This document shows positions 25,527 to 39,394 of a stretch of 64,000 nucleotides of DNA, in pieces. The position numbers were made by a program, and so were the translations under genes. Below the pieces are notes generated by a model. It ran no database searches. It saw only the letters and a program-made list of their open reading frames with translations, and was not told where the DNA came from. This DNA is from Cruorifilaria tuberocauda (lineage: Eukaryota > Nematoda > Chromadorea > Rhabditida > Onchocercidae), in the NCBI GenBank assembly GCA_013365365.1, contig JABVXU010000087.1, forward strand, positions 101,804 through 165,803, written 5' to 3'. How positions within the stretch are numbered: the stretch's first letter is position 1; every line of letters begins with the position of its first letter.

Positions 25527-28500
25527 GAAGCAAGCAGATTTTTAAAATATTTGTTCACTGTCACCGCGGTTTGAGAAAAAATCTCAACGAATTTAGCTCT
25601 ACAGTTTTTGTGTTTTTCCAATTTTTGATATTCATAATCTGATAGAAGCTTCATATTTCACTGATATATTTACGTGTTTACATAATTTCTAGAAATTTAT
25701 TTTGACATTTTTGTTGCAATACCTCAGTCTTTTGCCTTCGATAAATTTTTACCCACTACTTTTTATATGAATTATTGTCCATCACTTCTTTAGTAATCGT
25801 GAGCATCAAATCGGCTTTCTTTTTTTGAGACATCTTTTGACATGCTTGTCTTCCTCTGGAGTTCTGTTTTTCACCTCCGAAACTGTTCTCTGCTTATTAT
25901 GTTAAAATCGTTAACTTTGGTGCAGAATAATCGAACCTTCATGAAGCTTTATCTTATCTGTGTTTTGCATGGCGTATGTTTACTGTATTCAACATTTATT
26001 TTTTGACGAAACTGGGTGATCGATGCTTTATCATTAACAATATAACTTTTAATTGAAATGCCATTATCTATTAGATGTTAGTGAGATGCTTTTACTTTAA
26101 TAATTTTCATTTAACCTTTTTTTAAAATAAAGGTTGACCGTAACACAATTGGAATGAATGGATTGCAGATATCTAGACAGTTTTTGAGCCAATTAATACA
26201 ATGCTTCTTCACTGAATTAGATTGCTAGTTTGGCTTTTATGTATATCGTTAGATAATATAATATAGTCATTACTCTTAAACTGCATTTATTATAACTGGT
26301 GGATATGTATGAGAATGTTTTCCGGCTAACAGTTTGAATAGTTTTGAAATTTATTGTTTGGCTGAATATGAAATGTATTATTTCAAGTTTCATGACATTT
26401 GCAATAGTTAGAAACTGTCGTGAATAAATTCAAAATCATACTGTTAACAAGAAGGGATATATGGGAATATTGATTGATAAATAGGAAATTTGGATGTTTA
26501 AGTATGGTAGGCAAATTTTTCTTTTGGATGAAAAAATATATGGAAAAAAATTTTTTCAACTTAATCTTAAGAAAAATGTTGTATCGCCTAGGTTACGGTT
26601 TAGTGCCACTTCCAGACGAATTGCATTATTTATTACGAATTCCGCAATGTTACTTTAACATCATTCAAAATTTGTTAACACTCATTGTCCAGAAAAGCTG
26701 GTAGAAAAACTATAACAAAGCTGTTAAGAAAGGCAGAGATATGGGAGAAGCAGAGCTATTGCTATTTAAACGTATGCAAGTCTATAGCGTAATTGTTTTA
26801 ATTACTTATTATCCTATTAAAAGTGCCTACAGCAAGGATTACAAAATTGATTGAAAGTTTAATGCAAATATGGAGATAGCCGTAAGTTCCTACATTTGAA
26901 ATGATCTAGGTTAGATTAAAGTCTGACCTGAGATGTACTGAACTCAAATTCATTATTGGAATGCTAATGATAAAGGGATGATATCTTTGGCATAAGATTT
27001 CTTTGAATGAAGCATTTTCAAGTATTTCAAGAGGAAATTGATGAACTAAGGCATGAGGATCGCATGACTTGAAATAACAATTCGTGTGTGCAGAAAGAAA
27101 TGGGAAGTGTTGTTTATGAAGATAAAAGACGAAGCAAAAAGGTTTTAAACCTATGATGACTACTAAATTTGAATTTGCAGCAATTGTTACACCAGTTGTC
27201 AACTAAATTGGGAAATTATGATGAATTCATGCCGGATTTGTAATCTTTTCAACTCATTTTCAAATTGAATTCATCTCATTTACTCATCTTCCGTATAAAA
27301 AATCTTTATTTTTCAGTATTCCAAGATTTCTATCTGCTTTCATTGCTATTTTATCTTCGTCTCACTTCTCATAATTACTGACCGATATTTGCGAATCATA
27401 CAACTGCCTTCAACTTTATTGACCTCAGCAATATATTAGTATTAGTGGATAATTTTGAACAATATCTAATTTCCTTTTAGTAATTTGAAAATTTTAATTC
27501 AGATTTACAATTTACAATATATGCTTTCTTCTGCTAGTAACACCTGTTGTTAGTCAGATTGTGTTATAGTTTAGCATATAAATAGGTCATGCTCTATTTT
27601 AGCAAGGTCATCATGCTCCATTTTCGGAACATGAATATTTGGAAAGGTTGTAAAAGACAAATCCTGCCATAATTTTATATAATATTATAATTCAGTGCAC
27701 CATAAAGCGACCGACTAAAAAAGTTTTATTTCCTACAAAATTTCTTATATTTTGCAATACCTTGGTCGTGATTGTTTTGAATTATAGTAATTGTATGCAT
27801 TGTATATGCAACTATGTTTTGCAAGACCAGGAAAAATGGAGTATAATTAAATGAAGAACTAATAAACCGGTTTAATTCATTTATACGTTCGTTTTATGAA
27901 GAGAAACAAATATTTCTTCTCCACTCGCTTGCTCATACGATGAATTAGTGAAATTTTTGTGGAAAAGTTAAAGTTGATAGTAGTGATATGCTGCCATATG
28001 CCTGCAACTACTGATTTATGGTTCAACTGTGGCAGATAGGTACATTAATTGCTAATTTTGGCTCCTACTCATCTTTCATCTCTTCCTTTTCAACTACTCC
28101 ATTCCTCTTCCAAATTTTTTACTGCGACTATCTCTGAAACTGTTGCTACTACTTCTAAAAAAAATTCCGTTGCACGCAGTTGTAAATTATTCTTTTTTAA
28201 AATGTCGAAACTTTTGGATTCTTTTAAACGACTAACTGTTCAATGATTTAAACGATTATTGATAATCTCTATTAGTATTGATTCAGTTTTGCTTTTTCAA
28301 AATTAAATTTAAAATAATTTATCGTAGCAAGCAAACTGCAATTTTTAAACCAGTTATATGTATGATTCGAAAAGCCAGAGAAGCTTTTTATCCTGTTTAA
28401 GTCTATTTGCAGTAAATTATTTCCAATTCTTCTAGGAAAATAACTGTAAAATTAATTCAGAGTACAGAAATTAGCTGTACTTGAATTATAGCGTTACTTA

Positions 28501-28830
28501 TGCAATTTTAATGCTAAATCAGATATAAATATTTGAGTTAACAAGTGAAAATTTTCAGAATGATAACAGAATAAACAATAACAATCATGAAGACGACTGC
28601 AAAGACATTCTTTCAAGATCAATCCATCAAGAATTTCAAACTTAATAACATTAAATTGCTATAACTGATCTTGTTACCATTGTTATCATTGTCAATCATT
28701 TCTTTTGGAGAACGTATATCGTTGGATTGAGGGCAATATTTAATTTTAAAGAAGCTGTTAACAAAAAGCGTTAGGTGTTGAGCTATTTTTTCTTAAATTA
28801 AAATCTCACTATTATCTAATTAGCCGTATG

Positions 28831-28911
28831 ACTAATAAATAATATAACTAATATAAGTAAAAATAAATAATATAACTAATAAACTAACTAATAAATAATA
28901 TAACTAATAAA
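28831..28911. repeat. Three tandem-like copies of an AT-rich ~20-bp unit
   Basis: The unit taaataatataactaat recurs three times with short spacers, followed directly by a GA run at about 28918-28935. It is a simple low-complexity repeat. Confidence 0.7.
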
Positions 28912-29629
28912 ATTGAAGGAGAGAGAGAGAGAAAGGGGAAAGTATGTTATTTGTGTATAGCTTATTTTATTATTGTATTATTTCCTAGTAGTTCTAACAA
29001 TAACAAGTTTGTAAGAATGATGTCATTTGCATGTTTCTTTCCTCTCACTTAATTATATTAATCTTATATGATAAGAATTAATTTCAAAAATGACTCTTGC
29101 CTTTGTATTTTTTATGTTTTCACATACTGAAATGTCATTTAAATTTATGGACATATATGAATGCAATATACATTCGTTGTTATTCAGGTAGCAAAAAAGT
29201 AATTTGTATTCCTCAAAGCTCAACTGTATGTATTTCTTCTTCTTTTATAGTTCGGATCTTGCACTGAAGCCATATATAATTTTCCTCGAATGTTTCTGAT
29301 TTTGAAAAGATCCGAATCGTTCTTGACGAAACATTTAAAGATGCACACAAGAAAAATATGATGAAGCCTCGTGGGACAGAGAAAATACTCGTGAACTCCC
29401 GAACATTTATTTCGAGATTATCTGAAATTATCGGAATTACTTTATGATATTTCGAAATTATCACAATCAACATATCGTTATTTTATTATTCTATTCTTTC
29501 ACTGATTGGAATGAGAATGAAATGGCGCAATATGCCTTCCGCAGAATGCTATCAGCTCCATGTAATGGTATTACAATAATTCGTTATTACTAATAAATGC
29601 CCTTGAGAGCAGGAAAGAAAAAGAATGAC

Positions 29630-30060
29630 CGGTTTGTCGGTCAGTCATCATGGCTTGCACGGTCAAGTTGGGATGGTTTCCTCAGGTAGGGTTTGTAGCA
29701 TACTGGCTGTCGTTATTCGGTTATGTCCGTCTTGCTGATCGTCTAGAGAACTCTGCCGGTAGAGTTGGGTAAGAAGGATCGGATGCCGGATGATGCATGG
29801 AGGCTCTACAGAGCTGGGCGCAGAGGGAAGGACAGGTAGTCAAAAACTTCTCCACAACGATCGCCAAGAGGACAGGGTTTAGGGGAGAGAGATAGTGCGC
29901 AGAAGGGTATTACGGAGAAGAGTTTTGTATAATTCAATGTACAAACAAAGGTCACCGACAACCACACCATCACCATCACTATCATCATCGCCATTATCGA
30001 GAGCACTACCACCGCCACCAGTACCTTTGATACCAGCAGCATACTGATGTGTACACCGTT
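29630..30060. other. G/C-richer non-coding island with a short hairpin
   Basis: Base composition rises above the surrounding AT-rich DNA. It contains the perfect inverted repeat AACTCT-gccggt-AGAGTT at 29749-29766 and a CAC/CAT triplet run near 29960-30020. Two overlapping minus-strand frames of about 80 codons read as low complexity (Val/Met-rich, Asp/Gly-rich) and are not convincing genes. No tRNA or rRNA signature was seen. Confidence 0.4.
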
Positions 30061-31401
30061 CTACCAACCATGTTTCTAATATTGAAAATGATACCACGAA
30101 TGTCTTAACCCTGTTGACCATCCGATCAGAAATATCTTCTATATTCCTGAAGATCCCATCAAAGCTTCTATATTACCTGGCAGTTGATGATATCACATTC
30201 TCCCTAATCTTCATTCCAAAGTGTCATTTCAAAAACTCCTCATTTCACTATCCGTACATTGGTTATTTCTTCATGAGATTCTGCTGACTCAGTTAGAATT
30301 ATATTCTTTTCTAAGGCGCATTTGTATTTCCCAATAATCCATCTCATCATTCAAGATTTGACCATGATGGCATGAAAAACAGTTATTATTGAGTTCAAAA
30401 TCACGTTGAAATTTTAATCTGCCAAGAATTTGTTATAAACGCAGCAACGCTTACTGATTACTTTATTTGGAATTAACTCATAATCTTTTAATCCTCGATA
30501 CGTACTATCTGGAATTTTGAATATCAGAAATTGCCACGCCATTTTTAAATACAAATCAAATTTGATTATTATAAAATTAAACCATTTCAGATGAGATTTC
30601 TACCAGCATCATCAGTTTTTTAGATAGATGAGTTAGTTGTGTATCGAGTTGCATATCAGTGAGTTGTTTCTGTCCATCGATTTGCCATCAAACTAATGCA
30701 AATTAATTTAGTAGTAATGTTAGCGATATTTTTTTCTTCTTAGATGCTACGCTTCTTTCATATTTAGCTGATTATAACTTGTGGCATTTTCGATGATATA
30801 TCATTTTGAAATTCATGCAAATGGCTTAATCTATTATCAAAATCTGGAATATCAACTAATTATTAAATTTTTATGGTTTTCATTTTTAATAGTGTGTAAA
30901 TGATGAGACTAGATATGACAATAGAGTATGAAACCAATCGTTAATAGTGATATATAAAAATTTATGCTTATGAAGTTGGTGGAAATTAGAGAGAATGATT
31001 GATATCAAAGGTGTTGAGATATATTATAACGGATTGCACACAACTTGCTCTTTATTGTCTCTCTTTGTGATACCGTTTGAATGAAAGGAACAATCGCCTG
31101 CTAATCAGCGGTGACAATCACAACAAGTTTCTTTCACTGTCAACTAAAGCATAACGATAATAACAAAAGCATCATCGTCAAATGAGATATTCTTATCGAA
31201 TATAACCATTATTTTATATTAGTTAAAAGTTAAATGTATGAATACCTGGTACAGATGCATGTATATCTAGTTATACCATATGGAACTGAAGAGGGCAATG
31301 GTATCAATGATAAATTGGCAGAGCACCGAAGATATCAGTGGTACCGCCTGGTTCTATTCCATATTTTTATTAGGCAAGTATGACCGGCAGTGTGCTCATA
31401 G

Positions 31402-31451
31402 AATGTTTGCAAGTGACATTTTGCGCAACAATGGATCATTCACTTAAATGT
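31402..31451. repeat. 50-bp perfect direct repeat, copy 1
   Basis: This 50-bp stretch, starting aatgtttgcaagtgacattt, is repeated without a mismatch at 33145-33194. The flanks differ immediately outside the shared block. It is not low complexity. Confidence 0.9.
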
Positions 31452-33144
31452 AGAAGAATGACATGGAGTAAGGATATTTCATGATTGTAAATGAATGATT
31501 ACCAGTTGATACAGTATTTATGATGAAAATCGAATATTCTAAATTGCTCTTATGAAGCATCACGAGAGGATACTTCACGGATTCTTCACTTATAATCAAA
31601 GCTTTCCTACAAGTCATGACGTATAATCATCATCTTAGGTTGGTCATGACAGATAAGTTTTTCATCAAATTTTCCCTGAAATAGCTGGCTTTCTTTGACT
31701 CGACGCTTACAATATGACTATTAGCGGTTTTGTCAATCTTAGAGTGGCTTATCCATCATGTCTTCTGATTTTGGATGAGGCCGAAAAGTGTATTGGCGAA
31801 TTTTCTTTAGGATTTCCTATCCTTGTCTACAATTTCAATATATAAGTGGGAAATAATGCAATGCTTGAATTACTTCTAAACTAAATAATTTTTTTTAAAC
31901 GATAATTCTTCAGCATAGTGCTCTCTCTCTTTCTCTTTCTCGCATCATAATTACAAATGGGTTATTGGAATATATACACATACGGTAAACAGTTTCATCT
32001 GTCCAAATTTTAATGTCAATATGTTTGTTTATTCCTCTCTTTTATTAATATTCCCTTCAAATACACAATTATCACTCATCTTTGCATCAAATTTGCAAAT
32101 GAAAATTGTCGAATCAGCGATTCTCACGTTGACTTCCGTGTCCGCACGTGATCCAATAGTGCAGTTATATTCTGAATGCGAAATTTCATATCAGTTGCAA
32201 AAGACAACATCCTTACTTTCCTGCTTTGTCGACATAAAGCTGCAGTTGATGGCCACTGGTCACTATATCAAACCTATATAAAAATAATGTTAATGAAGTA
32301 ATAAAGATCTTTCGGTGATCGATGATCTTTCTCATTGCCAGATAGAAATAGCTGAGATATAAGCAACATATTTGATTTCGTTGGCAGAAAAAATTTTTGA
32401 GATAAATTGATCAAACGTTGTATTGATTTATCTATTATAAATAAATATTTCTATTCCCACAACAATCTCATAATATTATCATCCATTTTGTGTGGAAACA
32501 TTGAAAAAAAGAAAGTTTCCCTTCCCGAAGTCATTTTGTGTTATCCTTAAACAATCTTCTCATTTCTTTCTCAAAATAAAATTTTTCAAAAGCTCAAAGG
32601 CATCAAGATATTTTGTTATTTCTGAAACAAATACAATTGGAAAATGTAAATTGGACAGAATTTTGAGGTCAAATCTCTTCAATTACTAGCATTAACTTCT
32701 TTTGGAATTCAATTTCTCTTTCATTTTCCCTGATTTCATTTTGTCGGTAACCGAGGTCAAATTATTGCCAGTACAGTTATCTTTTATTGCATTTGATAAA
32801 AAGTTTAAAAGAAGACGATGATATGGTGCGCTAGCCTTTGCTATTAGTTATTAATGAAGAACAATATATTGAGACATCGTAAAGCTGAACTTTTTTACCT
32901 GTTGATATTTGTTTGTTAGAGGATGGGTAAAGTTAACTTATCTTATGTCCCGTTACTTTCGACCTTTCCCCGTTCTTTGTCTGTTTAAACCTTGAAGAAA
33001 GAAAAAGAAGGCTAAAAAGATAGACATTCCTTTATATAAAAACTTTGTTTGCTTTTTTGAATGTTACAACTTTGCCTATCTTTCAACCTTCTCTCTTTCA
33101 ATAGGTTGAAGTGCCGACATGTCTGGACGAAGTTAATTGCAGGA

Positions 33145-33194
33145 AATGTTTGCAAGTGACATTTTGCGCAACAATGGATCATTCACTTAAATGT
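33145..33194. repeat. 50-bp perfect direct repeat, copy 2
   Basis: Second copy of the block at 31402-31451, in the same orientation, 1743 bp downstream. Neither copy shows terminal inverted repeats or an evident target-site duplication. Confidence 0.9.
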
Positions 33195-33720
33195 TGAACT
33201 TTTCTAATAAAACAACACGTGACTTAAGCACTTATAACCGGTGTAACTAACCGATTCGACTTATTTTTACTGCTGGAATGAAGAAGCAGTAATCACACTT
33301 AAAATTATCACCCGAGGATTGTCGTTGATTAAGGAAGAGAGACTGCGGAACAGAAGAGATCGCCTTCGTTGTGTGAAAACTTGGAGGAAGGTGAACTTGA
33401 AATGAAATTATCATTCGGCCATTACAATCGAGCGCAAATGTATCGCTATCGTTATCACTGATACCACTGAAGTCTCCATGTGGAAATTATCATAGAGAGG
33501 AGAACGAATAATTCTGATGAATGATATAATAATGTGATAGTGGTAATGATTAGGAGTGTGGCGGTGGTTTGCAAAAGACGCGGGAGAGCAGGGGAAGCGG
33601 AGAGGGAGGGTTGAAGAGAGTGGCCACTAGTTTGGAACGTTTCTATTGTTCGTGCGAGATAGATCGGTGGAGCTGGTAGTAGTGATAGTATTGGTTGAGC
33701 TGGTAGTGGTAGGCAATGAT

Positions 33721-33788
33721 AGTGCGGTGCGGTTCGGTGCGGTGCGGTGTAGTGCATGCGGTGCAGTGCGGTGCAGGCAGTGCGGTGC
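33721..33788. repeat. GTGCG-based tandem repeat in a purine-rich island
   Basis: Degenerate tandem array of ggtgcggtgc units with occasional gtgca variants. It follows a purine-rich stretch (about 33560-33630) that is unusually G-rich for the window. Frames through it on both strands are compositional. Confidence 0.8.
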
Positions 33789-36700
33789 ATTCGCTTTCTT
33801 TGTTTCGTTTACTTTTTATAAATTATATTTCCCCCTCATACCTTATCCTTTTCATCTAACTTCCACAGGAAAATTTTTCTTCCTTTGTTTATTTTAATTT
33901 AAATACACTGCACGAGGCTATGAGAAAGTATATCCGATGATATTCCTCAACTACTATCAGTTACATAAGTAATACCATTAATTATCACTATCGTTATAAC
34001 TGTTACCACTAATCAATTGCTGCTCCACTTCTAAACAAATTTCAAATAAATTCTTCCTCTTCGAAATGATCTTGGATTCCTTAGTCATTTAAAAGTAGGA
34101 AACAGATCAAGATTTTTAAAGATTATAAGGAAAAACTTTAATGCTTACCTAATTTTATTGGAAAATTTGCCCAATTCTACTTTTATCACAAAATTATATC
34201 TTCCCTGTACAGTAAAGTGTCTTAAAGTTAAAAATAACGAGTATATTGAAGTAGCAGCATGTTGCACTGTTTGATGATATCGATACCTGATATACTCACT
34301 GATAATAGTTAATTATTCCAGATGGTACCGAAAATGGAATCTTTTCTGCCCGATCTAAAGCAAACTGAAATTTCGAAATTTGCAATTGAGAATTTGTACT
34401 CCGAAAGAAAATTCCACATATTAAGCTAATTTCTATTAATTTATTTGAATCGAAAGGGAAGCAATGTCAAAAAGATTTTTATGCTATAAAATAGTATTAC
34501 CTAGCAACCTCAAGGTAAACAGTAATACGCTACTGCTTTGGCACAGAGTAGCATGTTGTCCTTTTGTAAATGACAGTTTTCCACAATTGCATCAATTGTT
34601 CTTTTTTGCATGACTAATTCTGATATTGTCTCTCTCACTTCACATCCACCACGGAAAATTCCAAATTATAATAGAGAGAGAGAGAGTAACAAACGATCGC
34701 TGCTACATTATCTCTCTTTATAAACATTAAGCACACACACAGTTTATTACTAATTATTCGTTAATTTGCATTTCTTCATCTACAAATTGTGCAGAAAATT
34801 ATGTGGAAATCTTTTTTCATCTCTGTCCTATTCATCCGTTTACTCATTTTATTGATTGATCATTTATACGAACGTTCATTTCCTCACGTAATCTTATCTT
34901 CTACACGTTTACATCCACACATGTGATAACTGACTTATTCGCATTCCACTGATTTATATTTTCGGAAAATTGCTTTAGGATTTTGTCTTATTAAAAATTA
35001 ATTTAAAATTTAATCATTCATATTATTAAATTATTTAATCATATGTTATCTTTCTTATCACATTCCATGATTTCATTTATCAAATATGCATTTAGATAGA
35101 AGTCAGGCATTGGTATCCAAATATCGCTATTACTATTCCATTATTATTATTCTAAATTTCAAACGTATGTAAATTTTAAATCACTGGTCTTTTGAAGCGA
35201 CAGTTAAATTTCGATTGCGTTTATGATTACTCTCGGGATGACAATCAGTAACGGATAAGCAATGATGATATTATTATTAAGTTTTGTGTGCATCTCGTAT
35301 TAAATAATTACTTGGAAAAATGTTTATTATGCATTTTTGCATTCAGTGCCTGTTTTGTTCATCCAGCAGTTCATCTGGAGAAAATACGATGAACTTCAAA
35401 GATAGATTTAGAAGCTTTCAATGAATTTTACCTTTCCGCGAATCGTGAATGATTTTGCCAATTTCGATTACGCAGAATTGTTTTCTCCGCTAGTGCTTGT
35501 ATTACAATATTCTCTTATTCTATTCAGTACTATTACTTTTATTTCATATAATTGAAAATTATGGATGAAATTTGTACGAGGAAAAATTCTGAGTAAATTG
35601 CGTTATGGAAGTTTGTCAATAACTCAACAAGTAACTTTCATAGGTTGTTGTGGAAGACGAAGAAGAAAAGAGTTCATCGAAATTGCTCCTTTATGCAAAT
35701 TCAATTTTCAGGAGTGGTCTAAATTATATTAGTTAGCGAAATAGACTGCTGTGATGAAGTTAGTAATTCTCTATCTCCTTCATAACATATGTATCCTTAC
35801 CTGAATCGAACCGTTCTTTCTATCATTCCACCATTTTACATATTTTCACTACAGGCGGCAATCAAGCCAGCAGCCCAATACGATAAACAATATGTTTATT
35901 TAGCTGACAATAAAGAGCTCATCACCATGCTAATGTTGCAAATTCTATTATTACTAACTGTTATATTCTCGACATATTATTAAATAGTATCTAATTTTAT
36001 AACTGCAGAATGAACAAATGAATTTAGCCTTGAATATTATTCTAGAGCGCTGTTGTCCTTGTAGCATCATAAAACAGAAATGCTTGATCGAAGATGACAG
36101 CAGTATGGTTTTTCCATCATCATTATTATTATTTTCTTCCTAAATTCCATACCGTTAAGATGAGATTATTTGCTGGTACGGTAGATGGTTTTCTCATTGC
36201 AATCGTCGCTGTAATAATGTACAATGATTATTGTAATGCTTGATCAGAGCATTTTTAGCAAAATTGCCTTAAAGAAAACCATTATAGTCAGTCAAACATT
36301 TATTGTGCATTATTCATTTTCTGATGACTTTAACAAGCTATCCAGTTTCTAATAGCATCAGCAGTAACAATAATTCAGTAGTAATAAGTAGCAGTAATAG
36401 AGTTAGTAGAAACGTCAAGAAGTATTTATTGTTGTACTAGTAGTAAAATAATGTAATTACATCCATGTTTTTCAATTCTATTAAAACGGGTTTTGGTTCA
36501 TAATTTTCTGGTTTTTGCACCAGTTAATTCAAACGGTGGTAAGTGGTAGTGTCTGGAGGAAACAAGGATGGCGTATTTACAAAAATTTGAATTTTGATTT
36601 CGCTAGTAATGATACTACTGGAAAATTTCATGGTAAAAGGCACAAATCATAAACTGCATTTATCATTTTTATCATTTCTAACAACAACAATTGTGGGACG

Positions 36701-39311
36701 AAAAAAATTTTCAGTTTGCTGAAAGGAACTTTCTTATCATTCAAAAGTTAAATTGATATGTTAGGAAATGTGAAAATTATATGATATCAAATTAAAATAA
36801 TAAAAAATAGGTTTCTTCTCGAGATTACTATTTTATCTGCAATCTCTTTCATAATTTTTCACTTCTATAGATATCTCAACAGTTATAAATTCTATTTCAA
36901 ATATTGAAGATTAAAAAACTTCTACTGATTACTGCAATGTCTGCCAAATTCTAAATTCATACTTTTCATTTAGAACCTATTTGATACATTTGTTAATGTC
37001 AAGAATTCTTAATTTATTTAACCAATGCAGAATTTTCGCTTATCATCTCGGAAACTAAAAACTTTTTTTCAATCAAAATTATTTGAATCAACAAAGTTCT
37101 TACGAAGAGAATATCAAGTTATCAAGATTAGTGTATTAGAATAGATGGAAATTGCTAAAAGTATTAGAATAGATTAAAATTATTAGATTGGCATAAAAAA
37201 TCATGGATGGAAATTGCTTAGTTTTAATAATCGAACTTTGTCAGGGATGTTATCTCGATTTGAAATGAAAAGTTTTATTTAAATTCTTGTTATTCATTAG
37301 CAACGATGTTACTCGATGGGGTGCCAGAAATGCGGCGCAAACTTGTTTATAACCATATTTTAATCTACTGAATGTTTATTACTAATAATTTTATTCAGTA
37401 TAAATTTAACTTCGACATTCCGCTCATCCATTTTAGCCTGTCCCAGTGCAACAAACTGTTTCATCTGGTCGTAGCTATGACTTTCATTTGTTATAATTAT
37501 TAATTCAAACTTCTTAATTTGAAACTTACTTATTGAATTTTTTGTGTCAGAAATTTGTGTTCATTGTTTTTTATTTAACATAATGGAAAGAATTTGCTTG
37601 ATTCAAATTAGATTGGAATTCTACATTTTTTCCAAGATTTGGTAAATGTTATCGTTATCTTTCTGATTATAATCGTTATCATTATTATTGACATTTGCTT
37701 GCATCATTTATTATGCTCATTATCGCTCTCATCATTATCACTCTCATCACTGTCACTACACTTATCATCTATGACTCATCAAATATATCCGTTAACCTAT
37801 TAAATGTTTCGGATCATACAGATTCTCTCAACTCACACCGGAAGGATTCTTATCCAAAATTTATGAGTTAATGAAATATTATAAGTGAATAAGAGTAAAA
37901 AAATAGAAAAAGGAAATAATAATAATCAGAAATTATTATTGACAGTACATATTAGCTGAATTTACACTGCTTTTTTTTCAACAACGTAAAAATATTAGGT
38001 ATAGAAATGAGAAGTATGACACTTCGGTCACTTTATTCACGTCTATCCATCACAGTCTTTTAACATCATCATTGATTACGATTATTATCACCATCGTGAT
38101 TATTATCATTATTAGCTACAAAATTTGAAACTTCACTTTACTTTTTATAATTTTATGGGTTTTTTTGGATCACAGCGTATTTCCAGAAATTCCTTCGAAA
38201 ATTGTGAAATCCGAAAGTTTTGTCTAAAATTTTAAGAAGTTCAAGAGATGAATGAATAGTAAATAATTGGTGCGTTTCATTTGGTAAGATTCATTAATGC
38301 TAGCAAAAGTATATGATTTATGCCACAGCAGATGTTCAACCAAATTTTCTTTTTTATTCTAAAGAAAACTTTTTATTTTTTGGCTAGGAAGAATATTTCT
38401 GTGTGAAAGAAACAGCTAATTGTATTAAAATATAGAAATTCGAAACCTGTAATTAATTTTTGCATTTGAAGTAGAGATATTTTTTGCAAAGGTTATACAT
38501 CATTTTTGTTTTTTTTTTTTTCAGATTTCTGTTAAAATCATCATTGAAGCTTGAAATTTATTAAAGATGTATGCTTCTATTTTCTTATTCTTTCTATTTC
38601 TTATTTTGATTATCTTGGATCATCTTTGGTCCCAAAAGATTACCGTGAGCGCACAGACTGAATATTAGTTTTGAAAAATTATCAAATCGGATGTTTGTTA
38701 AAGATGAAGCAATAATTGTAAATAAATTCTAGCTATTTCCTGAAAATTTCAGTTATTTCCTGAAAAATCGAAATTTTCATACTCTTAATTTTATTGAAAA
38801 TTGATGTAATTTTTGATTAGGTTGTCGCGAATTTGGAAATTCCTGATAAAAGCCTGAAATTGCTGATTAGACAGCTGTTATCAGAATATTGAAAGATTTG
38901 ATAACGGCTACGATATCAGTGCACTGCTATACGTTGTTAATATCAGATTCCTATTAACAAGAAATTTGATAATTTCATTCAATTGCATTCATAAAGAAAG
39001 GAAGAAAAATTTAATTATAGAAGTTACCTCTTAGGTAAGTCAAAGATTAAACTGATCAACCGGAAACAAACTGATTAAGATGAAATATTAATAAAGGTAA
39101 ATTGGATCGCTTAAAAATTCACATCCCTGCTTTAAAAATTTTTGATTTTAAAAGCCATATATTTTCACTTTCGATTATTTCCTCTCAAACAGTACAACAA
39201 TAAGTTCTTTTTCAGTGAAATATCAGAAATTTTTCGGAAAATAAAAGCTCAATATTTAGTTTATTCATTTCACTTTTTCAATCATTCCCAACATTTTTCC
39301 GGACATTAATA

Positions 39312-39318
<7 letters not shown>

Positions 39319-39343
<25 letters not shown>

Positions 39344-39394
39344 TATGTGTGTGTGTATGTATGTGTGTGTATGTGTGTGTATATATATGTGTAT
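39319..39394. repeat. Compound AT / GT microsatellite
   Basis: About ten ATs followed by interrupted GT repeats (gtgtatgtgt pattern) and a further short AT run. Confidence 0.9.

Noticed and set aside
29806..30121. Two overlapping minus-strand frames of about 80 codons
   Set aside because: One is Val/Met-rich and the other Gly/Asp-rich owing to CAC/CAT triplets; no splice partners or domain.
33455..33790. Minus-strand frame of 111 codons
   Set aside because: Made of His/Thr/Ala and Pro/Leu-rich low complexity across the GTGCG repeat and purine-rich island.
35856..35894. Exon-like 39-nt piece (AAIKPAAQYDKQY) after ttcactacag
   Set aside because: Has a plausible acceptor and donor but no compatible neighbouring exons within several kb.
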